A DNA stretch of 64,000 bases from Sphaerobacter thermophilus DSM 20745 (GCF_000024985.1 NC_013524.1:992001-1056000); one strand, 5' to 3'; counted from the first letter of the stretch, positions 1-8,146 are shown. A program made the numbers and translations. The notes: a model not told the origin generated them from the sequence alone.

Positions 1-64
1 GAGGCGGCGGTGGTTCCACCCCTCTGCCACCGGGCACGTCGGCCTGCACGCTCGTCGTTTCGCT

Positions 65-1792
65 CTACCCTGCGTCCCCGCCTGACCCGACCGACCCGCG
101 TGCGATGGGCAGGTGGATCCGCGACGGGTACGCTGGCGAGTGGTGCACGGTGTTGTTCGCAATACGAGGATTCGTCGCCCACTTGATCGGCCCGAACCGG
201 TTCATGTTCCGGGCGAACCAGGGGAAGTCGCTGCTGGTGATCGACACTCGGATGCGGTGGCCGGGGAGGAAGCAGTGGTGCGTGGGCCACAGCTCGACGG
301 TGAAGCGGGTGGGCTCGCCCGGCGTGAGCGGCGTCGGCGACTCCAGCGAATCGCGGTACGAGGCGCGCAGGCAGCCCTGGGTCACCTTGATGGAGCGTCC
401 ATCCGGGTGGACGTCGGTGATCTTTACGTGCCAGTCGGTGTCGTCACAGTCGCTGGAGGCGAAGAGTTCCAGCCGCGGCCAGCCGGAGATGACCACTGGC
501 TCCGTCAGGACCTCGCTGGTGTAGACGATGACGTCGTCCCGCGCTTCGACCGCGGTCTGATCGAGCGGCACCTCCTCCATCGGGTAGCGACGGACGTCCA
601 TCTGCGTCGGTGCCGGGTCTAGCGGGTCGTACCGGTAGGTCCGGTCCGGGTCGGCATCGGCGGGCGGGTCGGCCGTGAGGGAGCCTTCCGCGCCGTCGAA
701 GCGGAGGTAAAGAGCCTCCTCGCGCTCGGCGAGCGGCCAGTGGTCCGCCTCAACCCAGACGTTGGTGCCGGGCTCGAACAGGCGGACGGGTGCCGTATCG
801 AGGATGCCGTTGTCGATGCCCTTGAGCCAGTAGTCGAACCACTGGAGGTGCAACTGGTCCATGTCCAGCGCTGCGTCCGGGCCGAAGTCGATGTCGAGGT
901 AGCGGGAGTTGGGATAGCGCGAACCGAGGTGGCTCCAGGGACCGACCACGAGGCGCTGGGTGTCGCGCGCGGGCGAGTAGCGCACCATATGTTCGTAGTG
1001 GTGGAAGGCGCCGAGGAGGTCTTCCAGGTCGTACCATCCGGTCACGTGGAGACACGGGACGTCGATGCTGGCATAGCGATCGTCGAAGCGGATGGCCTTC
1101 CAGAAGTCGTCGAGGGTGTCGTGGTCCATCATGTCGCGCCAGGTCTGGCCGGTGGGGTTGATGAATTCCCCGATTGCTTCCAGTGGCAGGCGCCGCAGCA
1201 CTTCATCCCAGTCCGTGTGCGCGAGGCTGTACGACTCATTGATGCGCCGGCGCACCATGTGGACCCACCACCCGAAGTAGAGCTGGAAGACGCCGGAGGT
1301 GTAGGGGATCTCCTGCTGCCACCGCCCCGCGGCCGAGGTCGACACCATGCAGGTCAGATGCGGCGGGCGCTCAGACGCGGCCGCCCACTGGGTCCAGCCC
1401 ATGTAGCTCAGGCCGGTGGTGCCGACCTTGCCGGTGCACCAGTCCTGCGCCGCGACCCACTCGATAATGTCGTAGCCGTCCCGCGGGTCGTTGACGAAGG
1501 CACGCCACTCGCCCTCCGACTTGCCGCGACCCCGGACGTCCACGACGACGAACGCGTACCCGTGCTGTTGGTAGAACCGGCCTTCCACCGGGAAGAAGGT
1601 CGGGTTGCTCTTGTCGTATGGCGTGATCTGGACGATGGCCGGAGCCGGGAGAGCAGATGCGTCCGGCAGATAAATGTCGGCCGCCAGTTCCACACCATCC
1701 CGCATCGGGATACCGACCTCAAAGACCGTCCCGGTATCCCCGGCGGCCGCGAGCCGTGCCTCGAACCGCTGGCGCGGTGTCATCTCGGACAT
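65..1792 (-). CDS. CocE/NonD family alpha/beta hydrolase (X-Pro dipeptidyl-peptidase-like)
   Basis: A 575-residue serine hydrolase of the CocE/NonD family, whose members cleave acyl esters, beta-lactam-type amides or X-Pro dipeptides. The nucleophile motif GLSYMG places the serine near residue 129. The acid is probably the Asp of GWYD (about 255) and the base the His of GPWSHLG (about 288). After the alpha/beta-hydrolase and cap part, the region from about 330 to the end is the jelly-roll X-Pro peptidase C-terminal domain. The start is the ATG at 1792, preceded by a G-rich stretch. A longer frame extends upstream but lacks family-like sequence, and an ATG at 1783 is also possible. No signal peptide is seen, so it is probably cytoplasmic. 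The substrate cannot be inferred from the neighbours. Confidence 0.88.
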   Translation of the reverse strand: MSEMTPRQRFEARLAAAGDTGTVFEVGIPMRDGVELAADIYLPDASALPAPAIVQITPYDKSNPTFFPVEGRFYQQHGYAFVVVDVRGRGKSEGEWRAFVNDPRDGYDIIEWVAAQDWCTGKVGTTGLSYMGWTQWAAASERPPHLTCMVSTSAAGRWQQEIPYTSGVFQLYFGWWVHMVRRRINESYSLAHTDWDEVLRRLPLEAIGEFINPTGQTWRDMMDHDTLDDFWKAIRFDDRYASIDVPCLHVTGWYDLEDLLGAFHHYEHMVRYSPARDTQRLVVGPWSHLGSRYPNSRYLDIDFGPDAALDMDQLHLQWFDYWLKGIDNGILDTAPVRLFEPGTNVWVEADHWPLAEREEALYLRFDGAEGSLTADPPADADPDRTYRYDPLDPAPTQMDVRRYPMEEVPLDQTAVEARDDVIVYTSEVLTEPVVISGWPRLELFASSDCDDTDWHVKITDVHPDGRSIKVTQGCLRASYRDSLESPTPLTPGEPTRFTVELWPTHHCFLPGHRIRVSITSSDFPWFARNMNRFGPIKWATNPRIANNTVHHSPAYPSRIHLPIARGSVGSGGDAG

Positions 1793-1953
1793 GCTGCCCC
1801 CACACCCATCACCCGATGTCCCATTCCAAACCCGGCGCACTATATCAGATGATGCCGGAGATGTCCAAGCACTTCGTGTCACGCAGCCGATTATGGTCGC
1901 GATCGACCCTATGAAGGTAACGGACGCGCAAGGTACCGGGTGTTGCTGTACTC

Positions 1954-1999
1954 CGCAGGAATCGGCGGCCTGACATCCCCTTGGCCGCCGATTCCTGCG
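1954..1999 (-). terminator. Perfect 17-bp stem-loop abutting the methyltransferase stop codon
   Basis: Positions 1954-1970 and 1983-1999 are perfectly complementary over 17 bp around a 12-nt loop. On the minus strand the hairpin starts directly after the stop codon at 2000-2002. There is no U-tract, so it may be a factor-assisted terminator or an mRNA-stabilising structure rather than a classical intrinsic terminator. Confidence 0.5.
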
Positions 2000-2752
2000 C
2001 TACGGTGAACGATAGCCGCCGTAGAGGGCATGGCCTGCGCGGAGCCAGAAGCAGTCGACGGCGGCGAAGCCGGCCTCGCGCAGCCAGACCAACTGGTCAA
2101 ATAGCCTCGATGGCTTATCGACCTCAAGGTCGGGGTCGGCGAAGTGGTTCCAGCCGTTCTGGAAGAAGGCGTAGATCTCCGCTCCGTCGGGGAGATCGGC
2201 GGTCTGCTCCCGCACCACGGCGTCCCACGCGGCGGCGTAGGCGGCCTGGGCGATGGAGTTGACCGGCTCGACCAGATCCAGGATCAACAGTGCGCCGCCC
2301 GGCTCCAGGCGGTCGTAGAGGTCGCGGAACAGCCGCTGCTTGCCGGGGCCGTCGAGGTGGTGGATCGCCAGCGAGGAGACGAAGCAGCGGGCCGGGCCGG
2401 GGAGCGTGTCGAGCCAGTCGCGGGCGAACAGGTCGAAGTGGCGGAGGTCGACGCGACCGGCATAGGGTGCCAGCCGCCGGCGCGCTTCGTCCAGCATGCG
2501 GTGGGAGCCGTCGAGCGCCACGACTTGGCTGGCGGGGAAGCGCTCCAGGATCGCGGCGCTCAACCCACCGGCGCCGCAGGCGAGGTCGACCGCCAGGAAC
2601 GGCTCGTCCGGCCGCACCGGGATCAGGGAGGTGAGCAGGGCGACGTGCTCGGCGCGTGAGGGGGTGATGGCGTCGCCGTAGCGGATGAACGTCGTCGAGT
2701 CGTCCTCCTGCCAGGCAGGTTGGCTGCCGGGCGAGGTCTGGGAGTCGGACAT
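2000..2752 (-). CDS. Class I SAM-dependent methyltransferase
   Basis: A 250-residue methyltransferase with a Rossmann-type SAM-binding fold. Motif I is AVDLACGAGG (about residues 54-63), followed by an acidic strand-2 end at VVALDGSHRM and a post-motif strand LLILDLVEP. The family (Methyltransf_12/25 type) acts on small molecules, and the substrate here is unknown. The start ATG at 2752 follows AAAGG at good spacing. The stop abuts a perfect hairpin. It lies between the CocE hydrolase (same strand, 207 bp further on) and the divergent DedA gene, and shares the short intergenic region at 2753-2907 with it. It could serve the nearby pteridine-like cluster, but only proximity suggests this. Confidence 0.8.
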   Translation of the reverse strand: MSDSQTSPGSQPAWQEDDSTTFIRYGDAITPSRAEHVALLTSLIPVRPDEPFLAVDLACGAGGLSAAILERFPASQVVALDGSHRMLDEARRRLAPYAGRVDLRHFDLFARDWLDTLPGPARCFVSSLAIHHLDGPGKQRLFRDLYDRLEPGGALLILDLVEPVNSIAQAAYAAAWDAVVREQTADLPDGAEIYAFFQNGWNHFADPDLEVDKPSRLFDQLVWLREAGFAAVDCFWLRAGHALYGGYRSP

Positions 2753-2907
2753 GAGCAGACCCTTTCGCGTTCGTCACTGCCGGGATGCCGGCCGTGTGTG
2801 CATACTACGTCCCGGATCACCTGCTCGTCGAGCAGCCGGGTGCCGTGGGAGCGCCCCGCGGCGGCACCGGCGCTGACTTCGAATGACGTGAATGGGAAGG
2901 GAACGGC

Positions 2908-3522
2908 ATGAGTGAGTGGACGACACAGGTGTTGGAGTCGCTGGGCTACCTTGGGCTCTGGCTGGTGCTCGTCGTGGAGAATCTCTTCCCGCCGATCCCT
3001 TCCGAGCTGGTGCTCCCGCTGGCCGGGTTTTTCGTGGGGCGGGGGCAGATGAACCTCTGGTTTGCCGTCCTGGCGGCGACCGCCGGGTCGTACACCGGTG
3101 CACTCGTCCTCTACGCGCTGGGGCGGTGGGGCGGCCGCCCGTTGGTGCTGCGCTACGGCCACATTCTGCGGATCGACGAGGCGCTGCTGGGGCGGGCCGA
3201 GCACTGGTTCGGGAGCTGGGGTGACTGGGTCGTGCTCGGCGCGCGAGTGGTGCCGATCGCGCGGAGCGTCGTGTCGGTCCCCGCGGGGACGATGCGGATG
3301 CCGATCCTGCGCTTCAGCGTGCTCACGGTGATCGGCAGCAGCATCTGGAACCTGATCCTGATCGGCGCGGGGGTGCTGCTGGGTCGAAACTGGGAGCGGG
3401 TGAGCCACTGGGTCGAGACCTACTCCAACGTGGTGCTCGTCCTGCTGGTGCTGGCTGTGATCGGGGGCGGCGTGTACTGGCTCTACCGCTACCGGATGAA
3501 GCCGGGCGACTCGCGCCGCTGA
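2908..3522 (+). CDS. DedA family membrane protein
   Basis: A 204-residue integral membrane protein of the DedA/SNARE-associated (VTT) family, implicated in membrane lipid flipping and homeostasis. The characteristic N-terminal segment with ENLFPPIPSELVLPLAG and the later GARVVPIARSVVSVPAG stretch (glycine and arginine of the re-entrant loop) are both present. Several hydrophobic helices follow, ending in a basic tail. Length is normal for the family. The start ATG at 2908 lies 6-8 nt after GGGAAGGGAA. It is followed by a bidirectional hairpin terminator at 3606-3629. Confidence 0.9.
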   Translation: MSEWTTQVLESLGYLGLWLVLVVENLFPPIPSELVLPLAGFFVGRGQMNLWFAVLAATAGSYTGALVLYALGRWGGRPLVLRYGHILRIDEALLGRAEHWFGSWGDWVVLGARVVPIARSVVSVPAGTMRMPILRFSVLTVIGSSIWNLILIGAGVLLGRNWERVSHWVETYSNVVLVLLVLAVIGGGVYWLYRYRMKPGDSRR

Positions 3523-3605
3523 GCGCTCCCACGGCGCGAGTTCGCCACAACCTGAGCCGCGTGCCCCCTTCCCTACCCCACCATCCCAACGAGGAGCAAA
3601 CGATC

Positions 3606-3629
3606 GCCCGCTGCGGAGGTGCAGCGGGC
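3606..3629. terminator. Hairpin terminator after dedA
   Basis: A 9-bp perfect stem (3606-3614 with 3621-3629) with a 6-nt loop lies about 85 bp after the DedA stop. It is followed by TTGTC on the plus strand and a moderately T-rich stretch on the minus strand. It sits between convergent genes. Confidence 0.55.
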
Positions 3630-3640
3630 TTGTCATCGAA

Positions 3641-3753
3641 TGAACCTTGACGAATTACCGTGATCCACCGGAGCCGACCCCGGCTTCGCTCAGGATGACA
3701 CGAGGCGGTCGCGGGCTGCTGGCGGGGATACCGGGCTAACTCGTCAACGTTCA
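3641..3753. repeat. MITE-like element, copy 1 (short form)
   Basis: A 113-bp intergenic element bounded by imperfect terminal inverted repeats: 3641-3659 matches the complement of 3735-3753 at 16 of 19 positions. Inside it carries half of the CTTCGCTCAGGATGAC palindrome that is complete in the copy at 35277-35497. It has no coding capacity. See the findings for the family. Confidence 0.65.
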
Positions 3754-3795
3754 TGATTTACAAGTTATGTCGAACACGAGGTAAGACGCGCCTCC

Positions 3796-4569
3796 TTAGC
3801 GGCGCGGAGGTTCGCCGCTGTCCGGGCAGATGTCGCCGATGAGGATGAGGTCGTCGCCCGCGAGGAGGACCCGGCGGCGCTGAAGCGGCAGGGCGTCGGC
3901 CAGGCGGTCGATGCCCAGGTCGCCGACTGCCTCGATCCCGGCGCCCAGGATCTTGGGGGCGATGCAGACGGCCAGCCGGTCCACGACTCCAGCGCGGAGC
4001 GCAGCGGTGATCGTCCGCGCGCCGCCCTCGATCAGCAGCGTCCGGATACCCAACTCGCGAAGCTGATGGAAGGCGTCGGCGAGATCGACCCCTCCACCCG
4101 GGTGGCCTGTGGCGACGATCACGCGTGCACCGGTGTCGCGGATGCAGTCTAGGCGCTCCGGCGGGGCCTGCGCGGTGGTGACGACGAGCGTTTGGTCCGC
4201 CGCGCCGTCGCGCAGCACCGCGGCGTCCAGGGGCAGGCGCAGGCGCGAGTCGAGGATGACCCGCATCGGGCTGGGACCCGCGACCAGGCGGGTCGTGAGG
4301 CGCGGGTCGTCGGCCAGGACGGTGCCGATCCCGACGAGGATGGCGTCGTGCTCCGCGCGCAGGCAGTGGGCGAAGGTGAGCGAGTCGGGGCAACTTACCC
4401 AGCGGGAGTCGCCGCTCCGCGTGGCGATGCGCCCGTCGAGCGTCTGCGCGTAGGCGACGGTCGCCCAGGGGCGGTCTGACGGCGCCGCGCCCTCGGGCGG
4501 GCGGGCGAGTTCCCGCAGGACATCCTCGGTGGCAGCGTCCCCGAGCGCGGGCAGGCGCGGTGGCTCCAC
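3796..4569 (-). CDS. RibD C-terminal-type reductase (dihydrofolate-reductase fold)
   Basis: A 257-residue pyrimidine/pterin-type reductase related to the reductase half of RibD, which normally reduces 5-amino-6-ribosylamino-uracil phosphate with NADPH. Family motifs seen are TLDGRIAT (about 43-50), GIGTVLADDPRLTTR (about 81-95) and IEGGARTI near residue 175. The deaminase half of bifunctional RibD is absent. The start is the GTG at 4569, preceded by AAGGAGGG. It is divergent from a glycosyltransferase with 145 bp between them, which contain a perfect 8-bp inverted repeat. Placement beside a QueD-like protein suggests a pteridine pathway rather than riboflavin itself. No ribAB, ribE or ribH is present. 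The true substrate is inferred, not shown. Confidence 0.82.
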   Translation of the reverse strand: MEPPRLPALGDAATEDVLRELARPPEGAAPSDRPWATVAYAQTLDGRIATRSGDSRWVSCPDSLTFAHCLRAEHDAILVGIGTVLADDPRLTTRLVAGPSPMRVILDSRLRLPLDAAVLRDGAADQTLVVTTAQAPPERLDCIRDTGARVIVATGHPGGGVDLADAFHQLRELGIRTLLIEGGARTITAALRAGVVDRLAVCIAPKILGAGIEAVGDLGIDRLADALPLQRRRVLLAGDDLILIGDICPDSGEPPRR

Positions 4570-4631
4570 GCGATCCCTCCTTCAGCGGTGTGTCCGGTAT
4601 TGCCACCGCACGTCGCAGGCCGCGCCTTGCC

Positions 4632-4654
4632 GGTTGGCACGCCGCTTGCCAACC
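4632..4654. promoter_or_regulatory. Inverted repeat in divergent promoter region (candidate operator)
   Basis: GGTTGGCA (4632-4639) and its exact complement TGCCAACC (4647-4654) are separated by 7 nt, giving a two-turn spaced operator geometry. It lies centrally between the divergent RibD-like gene and the glycosyltransferase, so one regulator could control both. No regulator gene is adjacent. Confidence 0.5.
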
Positions 4655-4714
4655 TGCGGCGGCACTCACCCGCCGCGGCATCAGCCGCTCGCACGCACGA
4701 AGGAGGACGAGACG

Positions 4715-5791
4715 CTGCGCCTCGTGCTGGTCACTGCTGGCGATCCGCAGCGGCTGACCGGGGGCCATCTGTACCACCGGCGCATCGCTGAGACGGCGCC
4801 GCGCCACGGCGCCTGCGTGCGCTTCGCTGCGATCCCGGAACGGCCGCTCGGGCTGGCTGCGGCAGCGGGTGCGGTCACGCTCGCCCGCCTGCGGGCAGAA
4901 CGGCCCGACGCGCTCCTGGTCGACAGCATCGCGACGGCCGCCCTGATGCTGCCGCTGCGCGCCCGGCACGTGGGCGTGCCGGTGATCGGGCTCCTCCACC
5001 AGCCGCCGGGCGGGGTGCGGCGCGACGGTGACGTGGGCCGTGGCGGCTTGCGCGCCCGCCTTGATCGGGCGTTCGCCGCGCGGGCCGACCGGGTGATCGT
5101 GCCGAGTGCGACGCTGGCGACCACGCTGCGGCAGACGGGCATCTCGGAGGACCGGTTGCACGTCGTCCCACCTGGGTACGACCTGCCGGAGCCGGGCGGC
5201 CCGGTGCCGGACCTACGCCGGGCCGGTGGACCGGCGATCCTCTGCGTGGCGAACTGGTTGCCGGCCAAGGGGATCGATCTGCTGCTGGAGGCGTTCGCGC
5301 GGCTACCGGACGAGCGTGCGACGCTGCACCTGGTCGGGGAGACGACGGCTGATCCAGCCTATGCCCGGCGGCTGAATGCCAGGCTGGCCACACCGGAGCT
5401 GCGGGAGCGGGTGGTGGTGCACGGGCCGCGCCCGCCGGAGGTCGTCGCCGCGTACCTCCGGGCATCCGACCTCTTCGTGCTGGCGAGCTGGTCGGAGTCG
5501 TACGGCATGGCGGTCGCAGAGGCGATGGCAGCCGGGCTACCGATCGTTGCGACGCGAGTCGGTCACCTCCCCTGCCTGGTGGTGGACGGCGTCACAGGGC
5601 TGCTCGTGCCGCCGGGGGACGCCGACGCGCTAGGCACGGCCATGGGACGTCTGGTGGCTGACGCGGGGCTCCGGCGCGCGATGGGGGTAGCCGCCGAGCG
5701 CCGCGCGGTGTCCTTCCCCCGCTGGGACGATACGGCAGCCGGAGTCATCGCCGTCGTGCGCGAGGCGATCGCGGGCGGGCACGGGTTGTGA
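4715..5791 (+). CDS. GT4-family glycosyltransferase, probable CTG start
   Basis: About 358 residues with the GT-B fold of family GT4 retaining glycosyltransferases. The acceptor half begins LVLVTAGDPQRLTGGHLYHRR. The donor half carries CVANWLPAKGIDLLLEAF and the ExxxxxxxE motif in ESYGMAVAEAM, which contacts the nucleotide sugar. The start is unusual. AGGAGG at 4701-4706 points to CTG at 4715 (8-nt spacing); the next in-frame GTG at 4724 is 17 nt away, and upstream in-frame codons are not family-like. It is followed by the MDR dehydrogenase 14 bp later. In this context it may glycosylate a pteridine or nucleoside-like product; that is inference. Confidence 0.85.
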   Translation: MRLVLVTAGDPQRLTGGHLYHRRIAETAPRHGACVRFAAIPERPLGLAAAAGAVTLARLRAERPDALLVDSIATAALMLPLRARHVGVPVIGLLHQPPGGVRRDGDVGRGGLRARLDRAFAARADRVIVPSATLATTLRQTGISEDRLHVVPPGYDLPEPGGPVPDLRRAGGPAILCVANWLPAKGIDLLLEAFARLPDERATLHLVGETTADPAYARRLNARLATPELRERVVVHGPRPPEVVAAYLRASDLFVLASWSESYGMAVAEAMAAGLPIVATRVGHLPCLVVDGVTGLLVPPGDADALGTAMGRLVADAGLRRAMGVAAERRAVSFPRWDDTAAGVIAVVREAIAGGHGL

Positions 5792-5805
5792 GAGAGGAGC
5801 GCGGG

Positions 5806-6816
5806 ATGGAGGCACGGGCCGTGTGGCTGACCGGGCCGCGGCAGGTCGAGATCCGAACGGAGCCCTTGCCGCCGGTCGGGCCGGACCACGTCCTCGTTCG
5901 CGCGCGCCTCTCGGCCATCAGTCACGGCACGGAGATGCTCGTCTATCGGGGCGAGGTACCGACTCACCTGCCGCTGGACCTGCCGACGCTGGCGGGCAGC
6001 TTCGCCTACCCCATCAAGTACGGCTACGCCAGCGTCGGAGAGATCGAGGAGGCCGGACCGGAGGTGGAGACACTCCGGCCGGGTGACCTGATCTTTGCCT
6101 TGCATCCGCACCAGGACCGTTACATCATCCCCGCGCGGCTGGCCGTGCCGCTACCTGCCGGTCTGGACCCGGCGGCAGGGGTCTTCGTGGCGAACCTGGA
6201 AACTGCGGTCAACGTGCTGCTCGACACACCGCTGCGCTTCGGGGAGACGGCTGTGGTGTTCGGGCAGGGCGTGGTCGGCCTGCTCATCACGATGCTCTTG
6301 CGCCGGGCGGGGGCGCGCGACATCATCGCCGTCGATCCGGTACCCGCGCGGCGGGAGCGCGCGCTGGCCGCCGGGGCGAGCGTGGCCCTCGCGCCGGACG
6401 ACGACCTGCCGCGCCACGTCCGCGAGCGAACGGCCGGCCGGGGTGCGGATGTCGCCGTCGAGGCGAGCGGCGCGCCTGCTGCGCTGAGCCAGGCGTTGTC
6501 GGTCCTCACGGTGCAGGGCACGGTCGTGGTGGCGTCCTGGTACGGAACGAAGCCGGTTGCGCTGGATCTCGGTTCCGAGTTCCACCGGCGGCGACTGCGG
6601 ATCGTCAGCTCGCAGGTGGGGACGATCGATCCGGCGCTTAGTCCGCGCTGGACGCACGAGCGGCGGCGCGACCTCGTGTGCGCGCTCCTGGAGGAGCTCC
6701 CGCTGGCCGACCTCATCACCCATCGGGTGCCGTTTACCCGCGCGGCCGAGGCCTACCGCCTGATCGACACGCGTCCGGCTGAGGTGCTGCAGGTAGTGCT
6801 GAAGTATGGGAAGTGA
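5806..6816 (+). CDS. MDR-family (zinc-type alcohol) dehydrogenase without the usual zinc ligands
   Basis: A 336-residue medium-chain dehydrogenase/reductase. The Rossmann fingerprint GQGVVG follows AVVF near residue 150, and the catalytic domain begins with PLPPVGPDHVLVRARLSAISHGTEM. Where zinc alcohol dehydrogenases have a catalytic cysteine this protein has Ile/Ser, and it has a single cysteine overall, so neither catalytic nor structural zinc is expected. The start is the ATG at 5806, after GAGAGGAG. An in-frame GTG at 5788 overlaps the previous stop but has no good ribosome-binding site. It is translationally close to the glycosyltransferase and upstream of the QueD-like gene. Confidence 0.83.
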   Translation: MEARAVWLTGPRQVEIRTEPLPPVGPDHVLVRARLSAISHGTEMLVYRGEVPTHLPLDLPTLAGSFAYPIKYGYASVGEIEEAGPEVETLRPGDLIFALHPHQDRYIIPARLAVPLPAGLDPAAGVFVANLETAVNVLLDTPLRFGETAVVFGQGVVGLLITMLLRRAGARDIIAVDPVPARRERALAAGASVALAPDDDLPRHVRERTAGRGADVAVEASGAPAALSQALSVLTVQGTVVVASWYGTKPVALDLGSEFHRRRLRIVSSQVGTIDPALSPRWTHERRRDLVCALLEELPLADLITHRVPFTRAAEAYRLIDTRPAEVLQVVLKYGK

Positions 6817-6819
6817 GTC

Positions 6820-6965
6820 GTCATGCGTGATGCGTGTTCCGTGTTCCGTATTGCGTGTTGGGACCCCCTCGCCCCCGGCCCCTCTCGGACGGAGCCCACC
6901 AGGGGAGAGGGGAGCAACATGAACCACATCGTACGGGTGACGCATGACGCATCATGCATGACGCT
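6820..6965. repeat. Heptamer repeat/hairpin element, copy 1
   Basis: Degenerate 7-bp units of the type ATGCGTG/GTTCCGT flank a GC-rich stretch with the CCCCTCTC...GAGAGGGG palindrome, then run in inverted orientation (TGACGCA units) on the other side. It lies between the dehydrogenase and the QueD-like gene. The same architecture recurs at 26846-26965, 34198-34330 and 48006-48150. Confidence 0.6.
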
Positions 6966-6986
6966 TGACCAACGAAAGGCGGCTCC

Positions 6987-7364
6987 ATGTTCGCAATCGG
7001 GGTGGTGGCGCAGTTTGAGGCGGCGCACCGGCTGCGGGGTGACTTCGGCCCTGCGAGCCGGCTGCACGGGCACACCTACCGGGTAGAGGTCGAAGTCGCT
7101 GGGCCGCAGCTCAACGACGACGGCACGCTGTTCGACCTCGGGCTGCTGAAAGCCTGGGTCGACGAGGCCGTGGGTGAGTTGAACTACCAGAACCTGGACG
7201 TCCTCCCGGCGTTCGCCCAGCGCAACTCGACGGCCGAGGAGGTGGCCCGGTTCCTCCGTGAGACGCTTGCACCCCGGCTGCACGGGAAAGGGTTGCGGAT
7301 GCTGACCGTCCGCGTGTGGGAGTCCCCGCAGGCGTACGCCGCCTGTCAGTGGGAGCTGCTGTGA
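6987..7364 (+). CDS. 6-pyruvoyl-tetrahydropterin synthase/QueD family protein, catalytic residues replaced
   Basis: A 125-residue T-fold protein of the PTPS/QueD family. The zinc-binding histidines are kept: H14 in FEAAH and H27, H29 in LHGHTY. The pterin-anchoring Glu in VRVWES (E112) is also kept. The catalytic triad is not. The cysteine four residues before HGH is Ala23, and the Asp-His pair of the usual DHxxLN motif reads Asn66-Tyr67. It can therefore probably bind zinc and a pterin-like ligand but should not do standard QueD or PTPS chemistry. The start ATG at 6987 follows AAAGGCGG. It is the last gene of the pteridine-like cluster and ends at a strong terminator. Confidence 0.85.
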   Translation: MFAIGVVAQFEAAHRLRGDFGPASRLHGHTYRVEVEVAGPQLNDDGTLFDLGLLKAWVDEAVGELNYQNLDVLPAFAQRNSTAEEVARFLRETLAPRLHGKGLRMLTVRVWESPQAYAACQWELL

Positions 7365-7373
7365 GGCGGATGT

Positions 7374-7418
7374 TCCCCGCTCGACCACCCCGCCGTGTCG
7401 CGGGCGGTCGAGCGGGGA
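7374..7418. terminator. Bidirectional terminator hairpin
   Basis: A 13-bp perfect stem (7374-7386 with 7406-7418) with an additional inner CCCGC/GCGGG pairing lies exactly between the convergent QueD-like and Yip1 genes. Confidence 0.7.
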
Positions 7419-7424
7419 CAGAGG

Positions 7425-7952
7425 CTAGAAGGCCAGAGCAGTCAGGATAAGCGCGTTCACGATGATATAGATGAGCCAGGCGATCACCGCGGTGCCGATC
7501 GCGCGGCCGGTGGTCAGCTCCATCGATTGCCGGATGGCGATGATCGTAGCGACCAGGACCCAGATGCCGACGGCAGCGGCGATCAGCCAGCCGAGGAGCG
7601 GGATCCAGGCGAGGACCAGGAGCAGACGCGGGGCCTGGGCGAACCCGAGGGTGCGCAGCACTTCGCCGTAGGTCGCCCGCGTCTGGGCAGTTGCCAGCAG
7701 ACGGGTGCCGATGAGGTAGGCCAGACCCGCGTAGATGATCCAGCCCACCAGCGCCCCGATCAGGCCGGTCACGAAGCTGCTGGCACCATCAACGCCAAGG
7801 CTGCCGATCCCGGAGGCAATGGCGGCCAGAACCACGACGATAAGGGCCTGGGTATTGGCGTTGACGTCCCGTTCGACCGCCTCATAGGTCGCGACGTCGA
7901 GTCTGGCGGCGCCGACCACTCGCTGGCCGATCGAGCTCTGCAAGTTCTGCAT
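7425..7952 (-). CDS. Yip1-type integral membrane protein
   Basis: A 175-residue membrane protein with about five hydrophobic segments after a short N-terminus. It matches the YIP1-family pattern of a leading amphipathic region (DVATYEAVERDVNANTQA) and a helix cluster with GWIIYAGLAYLIG and RTLGFAQAPRLL. Function in bacteria is unknown. The ATG at 7952 follows a G-rich site. The 290 bp upstream (7953-8239) contain no gene, only the palindrome at 8147-8162. Confidence 0.72.
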   Translation of the reverse strand: MQNLQSSIGQRVVGAARLDVATYEAVERDVNANTQALIVVVLAAIASGIGSLGVDGASSFVTGLIGALVGWIIYAGLAYLIGTRLLATAQTRATYGEVLRTLGFAQAPRLLLVLAWIPLLGWLIAAAVGIWVLVATIIAIRQSMELTTGRAIGTAVIAWLIYIIVNALILTALAF

Positions 7953-8146
7953 TGGACCCCCTCACTTCGTCGCAGCGACACTCCAATCGACTTGTTGGTC
8001 CGGATTTCCCTCCATCATCTACGGCGATAGCGCCGATCGTCAAGCGGTTTTCAACGACTTAGCCGCTAGCGTTACGTCGAGGAACAGAAGGCATTCTTCC
8101 CGCATCGAGACTCAATGAGTCCGACTCGGTACAACCGCTCACGAGC

